DNA of 64,000 nucleotides from Elephas maximus indicus (Eukaryota > Chordata > Mammalia > Proboscidea > Elephantidae), in contig NC_064820.1 of assembly GCF_024166365.1 (NCBI RefSeq), positions 84,520,001 through 84,584,000 of the forward strand. Reading direction: 5' to 3'. This document shows positions 45,532-57,646 of the stretch, in pieces. The stretch's first letter is position 1; each line of letters opens with the position of its first letter. The notes beneath the pieces were generated by a model. That model did no database searches. It was not told the DNA's origin and saw only the letters and a list, made by a program, of their open reading frames with translations. The position numbers and the translations under genes are program-made.

Positions 45532-47213
45532 TTCTTGTTGTCGTTAGGTGTTGTTGAGTCGATTCTAACTCATGGCAACCCTATGGATGACAGAACGAAA
45601 CAGTGCCCCGTCCTGCACCATCCTTACAATCGTTGTTATGCTTGAGCCCATTGTTGCAGACACTGTATCAATCCACCTCGGTGAGGGTCTTCCTCTTTTC
45701 TGCTTACCCTGTACTTTGCCAAGCATGATGTCCTTCTCCAGGGACTGATCACTCCTGACAACATGTCCAAATTATGTAAGATCCAGTCTCGCCATCCTTG
45801 CTTCTAAGGAGCATTCTGGTTGTACTTCTTCCAAGACAGATTTGTTCGTCCTTTTGGCAGTCCACGATATATTCAGTATTCTTCGCCAACACCACAACTC
45901 AAACACATCAACTCTTGTTTGGTCTTCCTTACTCATTGTGCACCCTTCACATGCATATGATGCGATTAAAAATACCATAGCTTGGGTCAGGCGCACCTTA
46001 GTCTTCAAGGTAACATCTTTGCTCTTCAACACTTTAAAGAGGTCCTTTGCAGCAGGTTTGCCCAATGCAATGTGTCTTTTGATTTCTTGACTGCTGCTTC
46101 CATGGGTGTTGACTGTGGATCCAAGTGAAACGAAATCCTTGGCAACTTCAGTCTTTTCTGTTTATCATGATGTTGCTTTTGCTTATTGGTCCAGTAGTGA
46201 GGATTTTTGTTTTCTTTATGTTGAGGTGTGATCCATACTGAAGGCTGTGTGGTCTCTGATCTTCATTAGTAAGTGCTTCAAGTCCTCTTCACTTTTAGTA
46301 AGCAAGGTTGTGTCATCTGCATGATGCAGGTTGTTAGTGAGTCTTCCTCCAATCCTGATGCCCGTTCTTCATCATATAGTCCAGGTTCTCAGCATATTTG
46401 CTCAGCATACAGATTGAATAGATATGGTCAAAGGATGCAACCCTGACGCATACCTTTCCTGACTTTAAACCACTGAGTATCCCTTTTTTCTGTCCGAACA
46501 ACTGCCTCTTGATCTATATGCAGGTTCCTCATGAGCACAATTAAGTGTTCTGGAATTCCCATTCTTTGCAATGTTATCCATAATTTGTTATGAGCTACAT
46601 GGTCAAATGCCTTTGCATAGTCAATAAAACACAGGTAAACATCCTTCTGGTGGTCTCTGCTCTCAGCCAGAATCCATCTGACATCAGTAATGATACCCTT
46701 GGTTCCATGTTCTCTTCTGAATCCGGCCTGAATTTCTGGCAGTTCCCTGGTGATACACTGCTGCAGTGCCTTTTGAATGATCTTCAGCAAAATTTTGCTT
46801 TTGTGTGATTTTAATGGTATTGTTCTATAACTTCCACGGTCAGTTGGATCACCTTTCTTGGGAATAGGCATAAATATGGCTCTCTTCCAGTTAGTTGGCC
46901 AGGTAGTGGTCTTCCAAATTTCTTGGACTAGACAAGTGAGCACCTCCAGCGCTGCATCCGTTTGTTGAAACATCTCAACTGATATTCCATCAATTCCTGG
47001 AGCCTTGTTTTTCGCCAATGCCTTCAGAGCAGCTTGGACTTCTTCCTTCAGTACCATTGGTTCCTGATCATATGCTACCTCTTGAAATGGTTGAGCATCG
47101 ACTAATTCTTTTTGGTATAATAACTCTGTGTATTCCTTTCATCTTTCACTATTGCAACTTGAGGCTGGAATTTTTCCTTCAGTTCTTTCAGCTTGAGAAA
47201 CGCCGGGCTCCGG
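45532..47213 (-). mobile_element. RTE/BovB-type LINE, antisense, with 209-codon reverse transcriptase frame
   Basis: This is the longest RTE copy. From the reversed tail (45532) it runs through the 3' UTR and C-terminal region into the reverse transcriptase domain. The minus-strand frame at 46428-47057 is open for 209 codons. It contains the finger-domain GIDGIS-type motif near its start, the catalytic motif A (FIDYAKAFD) about residue 140-150, and the GMRQG motif at its end. The frame then closes, and the catalytic YADD is altered to HADD at 46312-46323. The endonuclease domain and 5' end are absent. In intact relatives this protein reverse-transcribes LINE and SINE RNA at a nicked target; this copy is inactive. 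Confidence 0.95.
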
Positions 47214-47299
47214 GCAGTCTACTTCTGAAAAGAATTAGCCAGTGAAAACCTTATGAATAGCAGCGGAACACTGAAAATCTCTTAGGATGTGTAAATTCT

Positions 47300-48180
47300 T
47301 ATTTTTTTAAAATTTATTTCATCATTATACATAACATACACATAAAGAACAAATAATATGAACATATAGGTACCTAGCTTAAGAAATAGAATATTACCAG
47401 TCTATGTCCCTCCAATATTTCATCCCTCTCCTTTCCTCCCTTTCCTTATGGGTATCCACTACTCTGAATTTTGTATTTATCATTCTCTTGGATTTCTTTA
47501 AAGTTTTACCACATATAGATATATCCGTAACAACTGATTTTTAGTTTCAAATATTTTTGAACTTTATGTAATATAAATGGAATCATAAAAGCTCTTTTCT
47601 CTTGCAACTTGCTTTTTTTTCTTGCCTCAACATACACGTTTATGAAGTTCATTGATACTGATACATATATATAGTTGTAATTTATTTTCACTGCTGTACT
47701 GTATCCCATCTCACCAGTAAACCACAATTTATTCATTTGGTTTCTTGTCAATTGATATTTGAGTTACCAGTTTTTTGCTTTTTCAAACAATGCTGGCATT
47801 AACATACTCGTACATGTCTCCTGTAACACATGGGTAAGCGTTTCTTCAGGGTATATACCTAGGAGCGGAAATGCTGACTGCAGGGTATATACATATTCAA
47901 CATTATCAGAAATGCCACAGTGTTTTCTAAAGTAGTTTTAAACAATTTACACTTCCACCAAGAGTAGTTAAGTGTTCCCACTGTTTCACATCCTTATCAG
48001 TACTTGGCATTGGCCTGTTTTTAAATTTTTGCCAGAGATGTCATTCTACACATGGTTGAACATTTCTTTATATTTGTATTCTTTGATTTCATTTTTGAGT
48101 TCAACTTTAATCTCAATTGGAAGTTATCTTTCCACCATCCTTACATTGCTTCTACTTCTTATCATCTATCATTTTAAACA
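47300..48180 (-). mobile_element. Old L1 3' end, antisense
   Basis: 'gaatcataaaagctcttttc', 'ttgtcaattgatatttgagt', 'gggtatatacctaggagcgg' and 'aatttacacttccaccaaga' are the reversed order of an old L1 3' end. Confidence 0.75.
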
Positions 48181-48815
48181 AACCTATAGTCCAGATGCTG
48201 AAAAAAGCACTGAATGATATTCAATTTGATTTGATGAACAATATTCATTATTTATCAGAGTAGCACCAGCTGGGTAGTGCCCTGGCATAATTTGATTATT
48301 CAGGCATCACTCCCATTCCCTTTCCTTTAATTCCATCCATTTACCTCCCATAAACATCAAGTTGACTGAAGGATCAAGTTCATGTGACTTCCATACTGCA
48401 ATACCTAAAAAGAGACTGGCCTCTAATGTTCATAAGTATAATATCAAGATATAAATCTTGTTATGTGTTTGGAATTTGGAGCCAATTGCTGAATTCTGTG
48501 ACTGCTCTAACTAAAAATCTAAACTTCAATTCAGTGAGAACTGCTGTTATTTGTTATTATTAATGCTGAAGTTCACTTTAGGGTTCTCTTCTTATGGTAG
48601 CAACCAAGGTGTTCAGGTATACAGGGGAGTGAATCAGAGAATACCTCTTACTCAGGCATTCTATGCATATGTTCAGCTTTACTCAGAAATAAGGGGCTGG
48701 CAACTTTGTTTGGAATGGTGGTCGAGAGCAAGGAGTCCTGGATATTAGTAACAGTTAAGGTTAAACATGGTAGTACTCATGAAAAGATGAAATGGACAGG
48801 TATCTGAATTGAAGG
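48181..48815. other. Unassigned sequence
   Basis: No recognisable gene or repeat. Confidence 0.4.
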
Positions 48816-49423
48816 TCAACCATTTTTTTTTTTTTATTAACTTTTATTGAGCTTCAAGTGAACGTTTACAAATCAAGTCAAACTGTCACATATAAGTTTA
48901 TATACACCTTACTCCATACTCCCACTTGCTCTCCCCCTAATGAGTCAGCCCTTCCAGTCTCTCCTTTCATGCCAATTTTGCCAGCTTTCAACTCTATCCT
49001 CCCATCCCCCCTCCAGACAGGAGATGCCAACACAGTCTCAAGTGTCTACCTGATACAAATAACTCACTCTTCATCAGCATCTCTCTCCTACCCACTGTCC
49101 AGTCCCTTTCATGTCTGATGAGCTGTCTTTGGGAATGGTTCCTGTCCTGGGCCAACGGAAGGTTTGGGGACCATGACCGCCGGGATTCCTCTAGTCTCAG
49201 TCAGACCATTAAGCATGGTCTTTTTGTGAGAATTTGGGGTCTGCATCCCACTGATCTCCTGCTCCCTCAGAGGTTCTCTGTTGTGCTCCCTGTCAGGGCA
49301 GTCATCGGTTGTGGCCAGGCACCAACTAGTTCTTCTGGTCTCAGGATGATGTAGGTCTCTGGTTTATGTGGCCCTTTCTGTCTCTTGGGCTCTTAGTTAT
49401 CGTGTGACCTTGGTTCAACCATT
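48816..49423 (-). mobile_element. L1 3' UTR-only insertion (second subtype), antisense, with perfect target duplication
   Basis: The element at 48825-49414 starts with a poly(T) run and 'aacttttattgagcttcaag'. Its 3' UTR is related to, but clearly different from, the family at 2377 and 20697. 'tcaaccatt' is repeated exactly at 48816-48824 and 49415-49423. Confidence 0.85.
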
Positions 49424-51934
49424 CTTAATAAATATGAAGAATTTACTCCTCACAACAAAGAAGTAGAACTATTATTTTTCTCCATGCAGACAACGAGCTG
49501 AGAGGCAGAGACGTTAAATAACTAGTCCAAGGAGCTCACGTGACTGGAATGCCATCCATGTCTAGTACATAGCTAACATGAAGATAAATACATAGGCAAA
49601 TTGACTTTTTGTTTTTGAATGGTGCCAAGACTTTTATTTTTCTTATTTGATTTTAACCCTATTTCTATTTTCTATAAACCAGGAGCCCCACTTCAAGGTT
49701 CTATTCTTAGATTTCTGGCAGTTGGACATCTACTCAGATGATCTGTATTTCAGTCTTTTTTCTTTTCAAAGTACTTACTTGTAGGTGGCAGTGTTAGTTT
49801 TAAACTACTTTGCATTCTTCTGGGGAAGATTAGAAAAAGCCATCTGGATAGCATCACCCTGAAAAATTCTTCTCTGAGTGGAACTTCCTTAAGAAAATAT
49901 TGTAAGAGAAGAGGGTGTGGTAAAGATAGGCAGAATACAAATAGAAAGATTTAAATTCCAATAGCTATGAGAATTACCTTTCTGTAAAATAAACTCACTT
50001 TTCTTCCAGCCCAAATTATCTTTTGAGGAAAAGATTCTTTTGAATTAGGCCCTGTTCCTTGACAATATTTTCCAGCTCCTGTTGTTGCCTTGCTCACATA
50101 TTGTTTATTTGGTCTTGAACTTTGGGCTACTTTTTTAAAATTATAATTTCTGTTCAGGCTTCCTTACTGTTCCCTCACCCTCACTCCCCGCCCCACACCA
50201 AATAGTGACATTCTTGTTGTAACAATTTGCCTAGAACGGAATCTGGAAAATAGTGGGCATTGAATAAATATTGGTTGATTGAATGAGTGAATGAATGAAA
50301 GTCTATTTAGGAAGTAAAGAAACAAGATCAAAGAAAGTAAACGTGAAACATGTCCTTACTGATGAATTTTGCAAAGAAGTGTTTCTGATATTGATTTTAT
50401 TTTACATTGCCCTAGAATTTATTAAACTTTACATAACCTTTAAAAGTCTACATAACCATATCATTTTAGGACTCTGATTAGAAAAATGGAATATTAATCT
50501 TAAAAATGACTATTGAGTAACAAAAAAAATAAGTTTTTTTCCCAATCTAATTGACTCATTTACATTTAATTGTAGTTATTCTATCCAGTTATTGGAACCT
50601 GTTATTAAAAAAGATTCTTTAGGTCTTCATTGCCTAATAAATTACTTTTCCATTCACTGAATTTATCTTTTACTTTGAATCCTTTTGAATACTCTCATAT
50701 TTTACAGTTCTTTAAAGTTTTCAAAGTAATAAAGTTAAGGACTATGGTATTTAATCATCTGTGTTAAACAAACATTTGCTGATAACAAAAAAATTAAGAT
50801 ATCCATTTGCATTTACTTTTATCTTCATAAAGTTAACTCTTTAAAACACTATTTTCAATCCCACAGACTTTAGTTATATCCTGAGGTTTTTTTATTTCCT
50901 TCTTAATACATTTTTGTATTTTCTAAATTTTCTCCAAAAAGCTTTCATTACTTTTATAACCACAGAAAGCAATAAATTCTATTTTTAAAACTATCTAAGC
51001 ATCCATTTACCACTCTGAGCAAACTGCTATTCAAATTTATGTTTTATTACAGTAATTACTGAGAGCATGGAGAACCTATGGCAGTAATTTCAACCTGAAA
51101 TGTCCAAGGGCTATATCCAGGTGAATGAATAAAGAATTATATTCATAGTGTATTCATGGAGAATTTTCAATTGCCTTCTTTGATTGTGCTCTCTATTCTC
51201 AGGCAATTTCTAAGTTAAAATTACATGCTGATATACTTAAGATGATTTGGTACATATTAATTTATTTCCTTTTCTTTCTTTAATAAATCTATGGTTTTCT
51301 GACATGTAAAATGAGAGGCAGGGATAATTGCTAAACTTCTTTTCACCTCTAATGCTCTATTACCTTTGAACAATAAATTCATTAGAACTGATAGAATAGT
51401 GTATTTTGAATTCCCATGAACACTGTTCAACTCAATAGCCAGTAAACATTCTCAAAATGCATATAGAAGAACACATTTTGAAAGTGTACCCATACATGAA
51501 GAGGATCATACTGGATAGTGAGAAGTAGACAAATTTGGAGAGTCTTAATACTATAATCATCTAACTCTATCCATACAAAGCCTATTTTGACCTTGGAAAT
51601 ATACCTCTGCTTTCAGCCACTCCTTCCTAAGTGGAAAGACATCTGTGTATCTCCATGCGCCATCACTTAAAGAAGAGCAACTTCCTAGCGTTTCTTTCAA
51701 TGCTCTGTTTCTCCAGCTATAGAATCCTGCTTGCAAGATGAATTCCATTAAATGAAATCCTATCCAGTTACTTCATGACTTTCATGTACATCATTCAGAT
51801 TATTCCGGATGTCTCCTGCCCTGTATTTAGAAGAGGCAGTAGTCTTTGGGTGGGTTATCAATAAAAATAGTTAGGAGCCAATATATTACCGCCGTCTTCT
51901 TTTCAAAGACCGTTTTCCAGTCCTCTGAAGGGAA
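49424..51934. other. Mostly unassigned AT-rich sequence
   Basis: A weak reversed MIR-like match lies at 49460-49560 and an L2 3' end at 50215-50300 ('gtgggcattgaataaatatt', 'gaatgagtgaatgaatgaaa'). The rest, about 2.2 kb, shows no gene or recognisable repeat. Confidence 0.4.
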
Positions 51935-52145
51935 CCAATATAACTTAGTAGTTAAGCAGTTAAAAATAAGAGGCTTGGAAATAAATAAACCTAAATTTGT
52001 ATACTAGCTGTATTTTTTTTTTACTACTGCCTGTCTGTGGGCTAGTTACTTTATAGCTCTGATCTTCAGTTTTGTAATTTGTAAAAAAGGGATAATAATA
52101 GAACCCCTAATTACATGGCATACATAAAGCATTTAGCATCCCATT
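51935..52145 (+). mobile_element. MIR SINE
   Basis: 'cttcagttttgtaatttgta' and 'aagggataataatagaaccc' match the MIR core, with a recognisable tail. Confidence 0.8.
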
Positions 52146-52194
52146 CAGTCAACCAATGTTTATTGAGCACCAACATGTGCAAGGCACTGTGCCA

Positions 52195-53275
52195 AGCTCC
52201 TTTCTAACTCCTGCTCTTTTAAGTCTCAACTTGAATGGCACTTTCTGAGGGAAAGCTTGCTTGACTCCCCCCTGTTATTTGGTTCAGGTCCCCTGAGAAG
52301 GGAACACAAAGACAGGATTACATATGCAGGAGATTTACTGCCCATTAGAGGAGTCCTGCAGCCTGCACTGAAGTATTAGCACCAGTACCTCCACTGTGCT
52401 CAGTCATTGGTTGTTCTTAGCTCAGGAGAAGTATGGTAAATCCAGGGGGGCAACAGCTGGGGCTGTCAGTCAACTATGCTCTCTACACAGGAGATCTGAG
52501 TGGTGTATTTCCACGGCTGTCACACCCTCCATAACAGGCTCAATCTCCCAATTTTTCACTGTCATGGATTGAATTATGTCCCCTAAGAATATGTGTCAGC
52601 TTGGCTAGGCCATGATTCCCAGTATAGTGATTGTCCACTATTTTGTCATCTGATGTGATTTTCCTATGTGTTGCAAATTCTATCTCTATGATGTTAACGA
52701 AGTCCTATAGTTGGCAGTTGTGTTAAGGAGGCAGGACTCAATCTACAAGATTAGGTTATGCCTTAAGTCAATCTCTTTTGAGATATAAAAGAAAGAAGTG
52801 AGCAGAGAGACATGGGGATCTCATACACACCAAGAAAGTACTGCCAGGAGAAGAACACATCATTTGGACCCGGGGTCCCTGCGCTGAGAAGCTCCTAATC
52901 CAAGGAAGGATTGAAGTCAAGGAACTTTCCCCACAGTTGACAAGGAGAGAAAGCCTTCCCCTGGAGCTGACAAACTGAATTTGAACTTCCAGCCTACTAG
53001 ACTGTGAAAGAAAAAACGTCTGTCGAAGTCGTCCACTTGTGGTATTTCTGTTATAGCAGCACTAGATAACTAAGACATTCACTCTTACAGCAACCAGTAT
53101 TTTTCTTTTTACAGTTAACACCCTTAAAATAAAAATTTTGTTTTCTAATTTTTTTTTAAGTTATTCTTTCTCTCTGAAATGTGAGCCACATGAAGGCTGG
53201 GACATGTCAATCTTGTTTATCACTGTATCCTCAGGGCTTAACTCAATACCTGGCACATAACAGATAGAAAATACA
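52195..53275 (+). mobile_element. L2 LINE 3' end split by a MaLR-like LTR
   Basis: 'taagtctcaacttgaatggc' (52220 area) and 'aaatgtgagccacatgaagg' to 'acctggcacataacagatag' (53177-53266) are L2-type. The LTR at 52560-53077 separates them, and the segment 52280-52555 is unassigned. Confidence 0.65.
52555..53082 (+). mobile_element. MaLR/ERVL-mosaic LTR with perfect 5-bp target duplication
   Basis: The 518-bp LTR at 52560-53077 begins 'tgtcatggattgaattatgt', contains 'tgtgtcagcttggctaggcc', and ends 'ctagataactaagaca'. 'ttcac' is repeated exactly at 52555-52559 and 53078-53082. It is the cleanest copy of its family in the window. Confidence 0.95.
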
Positions 53276-53752
53276 ATCGTAGCCATTATTTTCATCCACT
53301 CTGTATTTTTTACACATTAGCATTTCCTTTGTAATTTTCCATTACAAATGGGAGTTTACATGTTATCACATTTTATACTGCAGTGTAAATTGGAGATTTC
53401 AGTTTATTTTCTCAGGAGCATCTTTATTTTCAACGTATAGCAAAGCTTTACCCAAAGTGGTGAAGCTTTGAAGATAGACTTTTGAAAGTACATGTGTGCA
53501 CAAGGACAGTAAAGCTCCAAGGACCTCATTGTAAATTCTTTATAGTTTTTTCAGTGAGTAGATCCTGGTACCTTCTCTCTTCTAGGCCAAGAGAGCCCTA
53601 CAGGCTGCTGATTGTCAGCATGTCTCTAAACGACATTCCTCCTTACCCACATCTCCTCTCCAGAAAGCAAAATTTTCAGAAGATAAACTGTCGGGGGATG
53701 GGACTGGGGATGTAAGTTAATAAAGCCAGGATGAAGGAACACTGAAGAAGCT
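53276..53752. other. Unassigned sequence
   Basis: No recognisable gene or repeat. Confidence 0.4.
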
Positions 53753-53820
53753 GTACTGCACAATTCACTTTTTTTTTTAACCACTTTTGATGTTTTTCAT
53801 GATGTGAAATTGTGCAGTAC
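53753..53820. other. 68-nt hairpin-forming inverted repeat
   Basis: Arms 'gtactgcacaattcac' (53753-53768) and 'gtgaaattgtgcagtac' (53804-53820) are reverse complements except for one extra base. The 35-nt loop is T-rich. Size and shape suit either a microRNA-like precursor or a small palindromic MITE. No known family was recognised. Confidence 0.85.
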
Positions 53821-54104
53821 GGATTAGTAAGTAAGCACAAGTGAACCTGTATTTACCTTGCTTACTGGGTAACCTGCCCCTGGGGCTTTTATCTTTATAA
53901 ATAATTTATGTAAAATGTTTAACAAGGTGCCTACCGTATAGTAAGCTCCCAATAACTCTACTACTGATTCTTGCCAGGACTTCTGTGATACCCTACTTCA
54001 GCCGTTTTAAAAATGTGACCCAAAGGAATTTTCAGGAGTTCATGAGGTCAAAACTATTTTCACAATATACTAAGAATTTATTTACCTTTTTCATTGTGTG
54101 ACAA
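53821..54104. other. Unassigned sequence
   Basis: No recognisable gene or repeat. Confidence 0.4.
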
Positions 54105-55200
54105 TTGCTTTGATTGTTCAGAAGCAAACCACTGCAGACCACAATGAGATACCATCTCACACCAACTAGGATGGCTATAATAAAAAATACAGATAATAAC
54201 AAGCGTTGGTGAGGATGTGGCGAAATTGTAACCCCTACATATTGCTGGTGGAAATGTAAAATGGTGCACTTTGAAAAACACTGGCAGTTTCTCAAAAAGT
54301 TAAACATAGCTATCATATGAGACAACAATTTCACTCCCAAGTATATATCCAAGAGAACTGAAAACATAAGTTCATATAGAGACTTGTACATGGTTGTTCA
54401 TAGCAGCATTATTTATAATAGCCAAAAAGTTGGAACAACCCAAATATCCACCAACTGATGAACACATAGACAGAATGTGTTGTTGAAGGGGAAAACAGGC
54501 TTTGCGAGGCTGAACATGGCTGTCCTCATGCTTTCCATCAGTTCACTGCTGTTTCTGTTAGTTCACTGCTGTTTTCCAAGCCCGTTATGTGTGACCTTGC
54601 TGAGGCAGTCTTCTGTAACTCTGGTGTGAAGCCACCTTTGTCCTCGACCGATATAAAACCTCCACCCTCTACTGCTGGGTGCGGAGATCTGCTGTGGTCC
54701 TCTTGCCACCAGGGACCACTGCCTCATTTGTAAGTCTCCCTAATAAAGCTCTTTCACTGCCACACTGGAGTTGCCGGCTTCTTTCTTCAGTCTCTAAGCA
54801 CCCTCCAATTTTGGAGGCAAATTTCAAGTTACTGCTTCATGCCTACACAGTTATATCCTTACAATAGAATATTATTCAGCTATGTAAAAGAATGAAGTAC
54901 TGATATATACTATAACACGGATGAACCCTGAAAATATTTTGCTAAATGAAAGCAGCCAGATACAAAAGGCCAAATACATGAAATGTTCAGAATAGGCAAA
55001 TCCATAGAGATAGTCAATAGATCAGCAGTTGCCAAGGGCTGAGAGAAGGGGAAAATAGGAAGTGACTCCTAATGTGTTCTGGGTGATGAAATTTTGGAAT
55101 TACATAGTGGCGATGGTTGCACAACTTTGTGAATATACAAAGAGCCACTGGATTGTACATTTTAAAAGGGTATGTGAAGTGTATCTCAAATTAAAAAGAA
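54105..55200 (+). mobile_element. L1 3' end split by a class I-like LTR
   Basis: 54105-54483 ('gagataccatctcacaccaa', 'catagcagcattatttataa') and 54850-55200 ('gaatattattcagctatgta', 'ttgccaagggctgagagaag', 'ggattgtacattttaaaagg') are consecutive L1 3' segments. Confidence 0.9.
54479..54854 (+). mobile_element. Compact retroviral LTR nested in L1
   Basis: The LTR at about 54484-54849 has TATAAAA at 54652-54658, AATAAA at 54742-54747 and a CA end ('gcctacaca'). Flanks 'gttgt' and 'gttat' match at 4 of 5 bases, so the left edge could be shifted by three bases (TGTT at 54481). The TATA to poly(A)-signal spacing of 90 bp is typical of gammaretrovirus-like LTRs. It is unrelated to the MaLR-like family in the window. 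Confidence 0.8.
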
Positions 55201-55237
55201 AGCAATGGTGACTAAAGCTGTTGATTCTTTACTACAA

Positions 55238-55466
55238 ATAAGGGTTTCTCAACCTCAGCATTACCGGCATTTTAGAGTGGATAATGATTGCTGTGGGTAA
55301 GCGTCCTGTGAATTGTAGGACGTTTAGCAGCATCTTTGGCTTCTCACTAGATACCAGAAGCACTGCCAAGCCCCCCAGTTGTGATAACCAAAAATGTCTG
55401 CTGACATTACCAAATGTCCCCAGACCAAAACTGTCTCCAGTTGAACACCACTGGCATGAATCAAGT
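55238..55466 (-). mobile_element. MER20-like hAT element, antisense
   Basis: 'agggtttctcaacctcagca', 'aggacgtttagcagcatctt', 'ccagttgtgataaccaaaaa' and 'ccaaatgtccccagaccaaa' match the reversed order of MER20. Confidence 0.85.
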
Positions 55467-56109
55467 ATTTCTATTCTTCAGTGGCATTAACTTGCAGTTT
55501 AAAAAAATTCCAGTTTTACTGTGAATGTCCTTGATGAAGCAATAAAAAATTAATTTTATTAAATCTTGGCCTTTGAACACACATCTTTTAAAATACTGTA
55601 TAACAAAACTGAGAAAGTATTCATAAACCATTTCTGCTACATGCCAAAAAACTACAATTGTCTTGAAGAAAAGTTCTTGTAGGATTGAGTTGCAAGCTGA
55701 ACTAGCAGCTTTTATCACAGAACACCATTTTTATTGGAAGATTTATTGAGAAACAGGTTTTTCAAACTTAGGTGTTTGGCAGACATTTTCTTGAAAATAA
55801 ATGAAACTGTCAGTTCAGAGAAAACAACTGACAATACTGTTATCATCATATAATGGGGCTTTTAAGCAACAATCAGAATTTTGTAAAAGCTGTATTGCCA
55901 CTGTGATCTTGACAGCTTCCCAATACTTAAACATTCTTCTGATGTGATCAGTAGTGATGTTAAAAAATATGAGTTTTTGATATTGTAGAATGAAACGTGT
56001 CAACATTTGGAAGATGTGTGTAACTCAGTGAGCAATACTTCCAAATGACCACTGTAGGATATTACAAAGTCGTGCATGGTTTAAAAGATTTATTCAGAAC
56101 GCAAGAAGG
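55467..56109. other. Unassigned sequence
   Basis: No recognisable gene or repeat. Confidence 0.4.
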
Positions 56110-57646
56110 ACCAGTAGGTTTTCCTGATTTGTTAAAAAAAAATTTAACAGCTGTCTGGAGGTATAATTGACACATAACTGCACATGTTTTAACATATGAA
56201 CACATCTATGAAACTATCACAAGATAATCACGAGTACCACTCCCAAGTTTCTTTGTCCTCCTTTGTGATCACTCCCTCTTTTCTTTCTCCCCGCCTCCTC
56301 CCATCTTCCAGTGTATCACTGACTTGCTTTTTCTCAATATAGTCTGCATTTTCTGTAGTTTTACATAAATGGAACCACACCGTATGTACTGCTTTTGTCT
56401 ATTTCATTTGGCACAATTATTTTGTGATTCATCCATTAACATTGCATGTATTAATAGTTAATTTATTTTTATGGCAAGTAGTGTCCTATTGTTCTATAGT
56501 TTGGTTATACCATAAATTGGTTATCCATTTACCCGCTGATGGACATTCACATTGTTTCCAGTTTTTCGCTATTACAAATAAATTGCTATGAACTTTGCTG
56601 TGCAAGCATTTGTGTAGACATATGCTTTCACTTTTCTTGGGTAAATACCTAGATGTGGAATGGCTGGATCACATTTAAATGTATGTTTAGTTTTTTAAGA
56701 AACTGCCAAAGTGTTTTTCCAAAGTAGTTGTGCCATTTTACATTCTCATCAGCAGTGTATGAGAGTTCCAGTTGCTCTACATTCTGGCTAACACTTGGGA
56801 TATACAGTCTTTTTCATAATACCACCATAAGAGATAGGTAGTGGCATTTCATCCTGGCTTTGATTTGCATTTCTCTAATGACTAATGGTGTCGAGCATCT
56901 TTTCATATGCTTATTTGCCATCTGTATGGCCTTTTTGGTGAAAGGTTTATTCAAACTTTTTGCTCATTTGTTTATTGGGTTATTTTCTAATTATTGAATT
57001 ATCAGAGTTTTTATATACATCCTGGATACAAGTTCTTTACCAGATAGGTGATGTGAAAATCTTTTCAGTTTGTAGCAGTCTTTTCATTCTCTTAACAGTG
57101 TCTGTTGAACGGAAGTATTTAATTTTGATGATGTTCAATTTACCAATGTTTTCTTTTAAGGATAGTGCTCTTGGCAGATTTTAAATGTTAAATTTAGGTC
57201 TATGGTTCATTTTTTACATATGACATGAAGTTTCTGTTTGTTTTTGATTATGGGTATCCACTTGTTTCAGCATTATTAGCTGAAAAATCTATTCTTTCTC
57301 CACTGAATTGCCTTCGGCCTTTGTTGAAAATCATTTGACCACATATACATGGGTCTTTATTTGAATTCTCTGTTGTTTCATTGATTTGTTTTTCTCTCTT
57401 TACATTGATTTCACACTATGTGGATTACTGTAGCTTCATAATAAGTCTGGAGATCAGGCAGTATAAATTCTCCAACTTTGTTCTTTATTTTCAAAGCTGT
57501 TCTGGTTGTTCTAGATCCTTTGAATTTCTGTAAAAATTTTAGAATCATTTTATCCATTACTACAAAAAAATCTTTCTGGGATTTTGATTGGGATTGCTGA
57601 ATGTATAGGTCAATTTGGGGAATTTTGTCCATTGATCAATTCTTTT
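56110..57646 (-). mobile_element. Old L1 3' half, antisense
   Basis: 'ggaggtataattgacacata', 'gtagttttacataaatggaa', 'gatggacattcacattgttt' and 'gattactgtagcttcataat' are reversed L1 3' UTR and ORF2-end sequence. Minus-strand frames are short. An RTE copy begins at its right edge. Confidence 0.85.
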
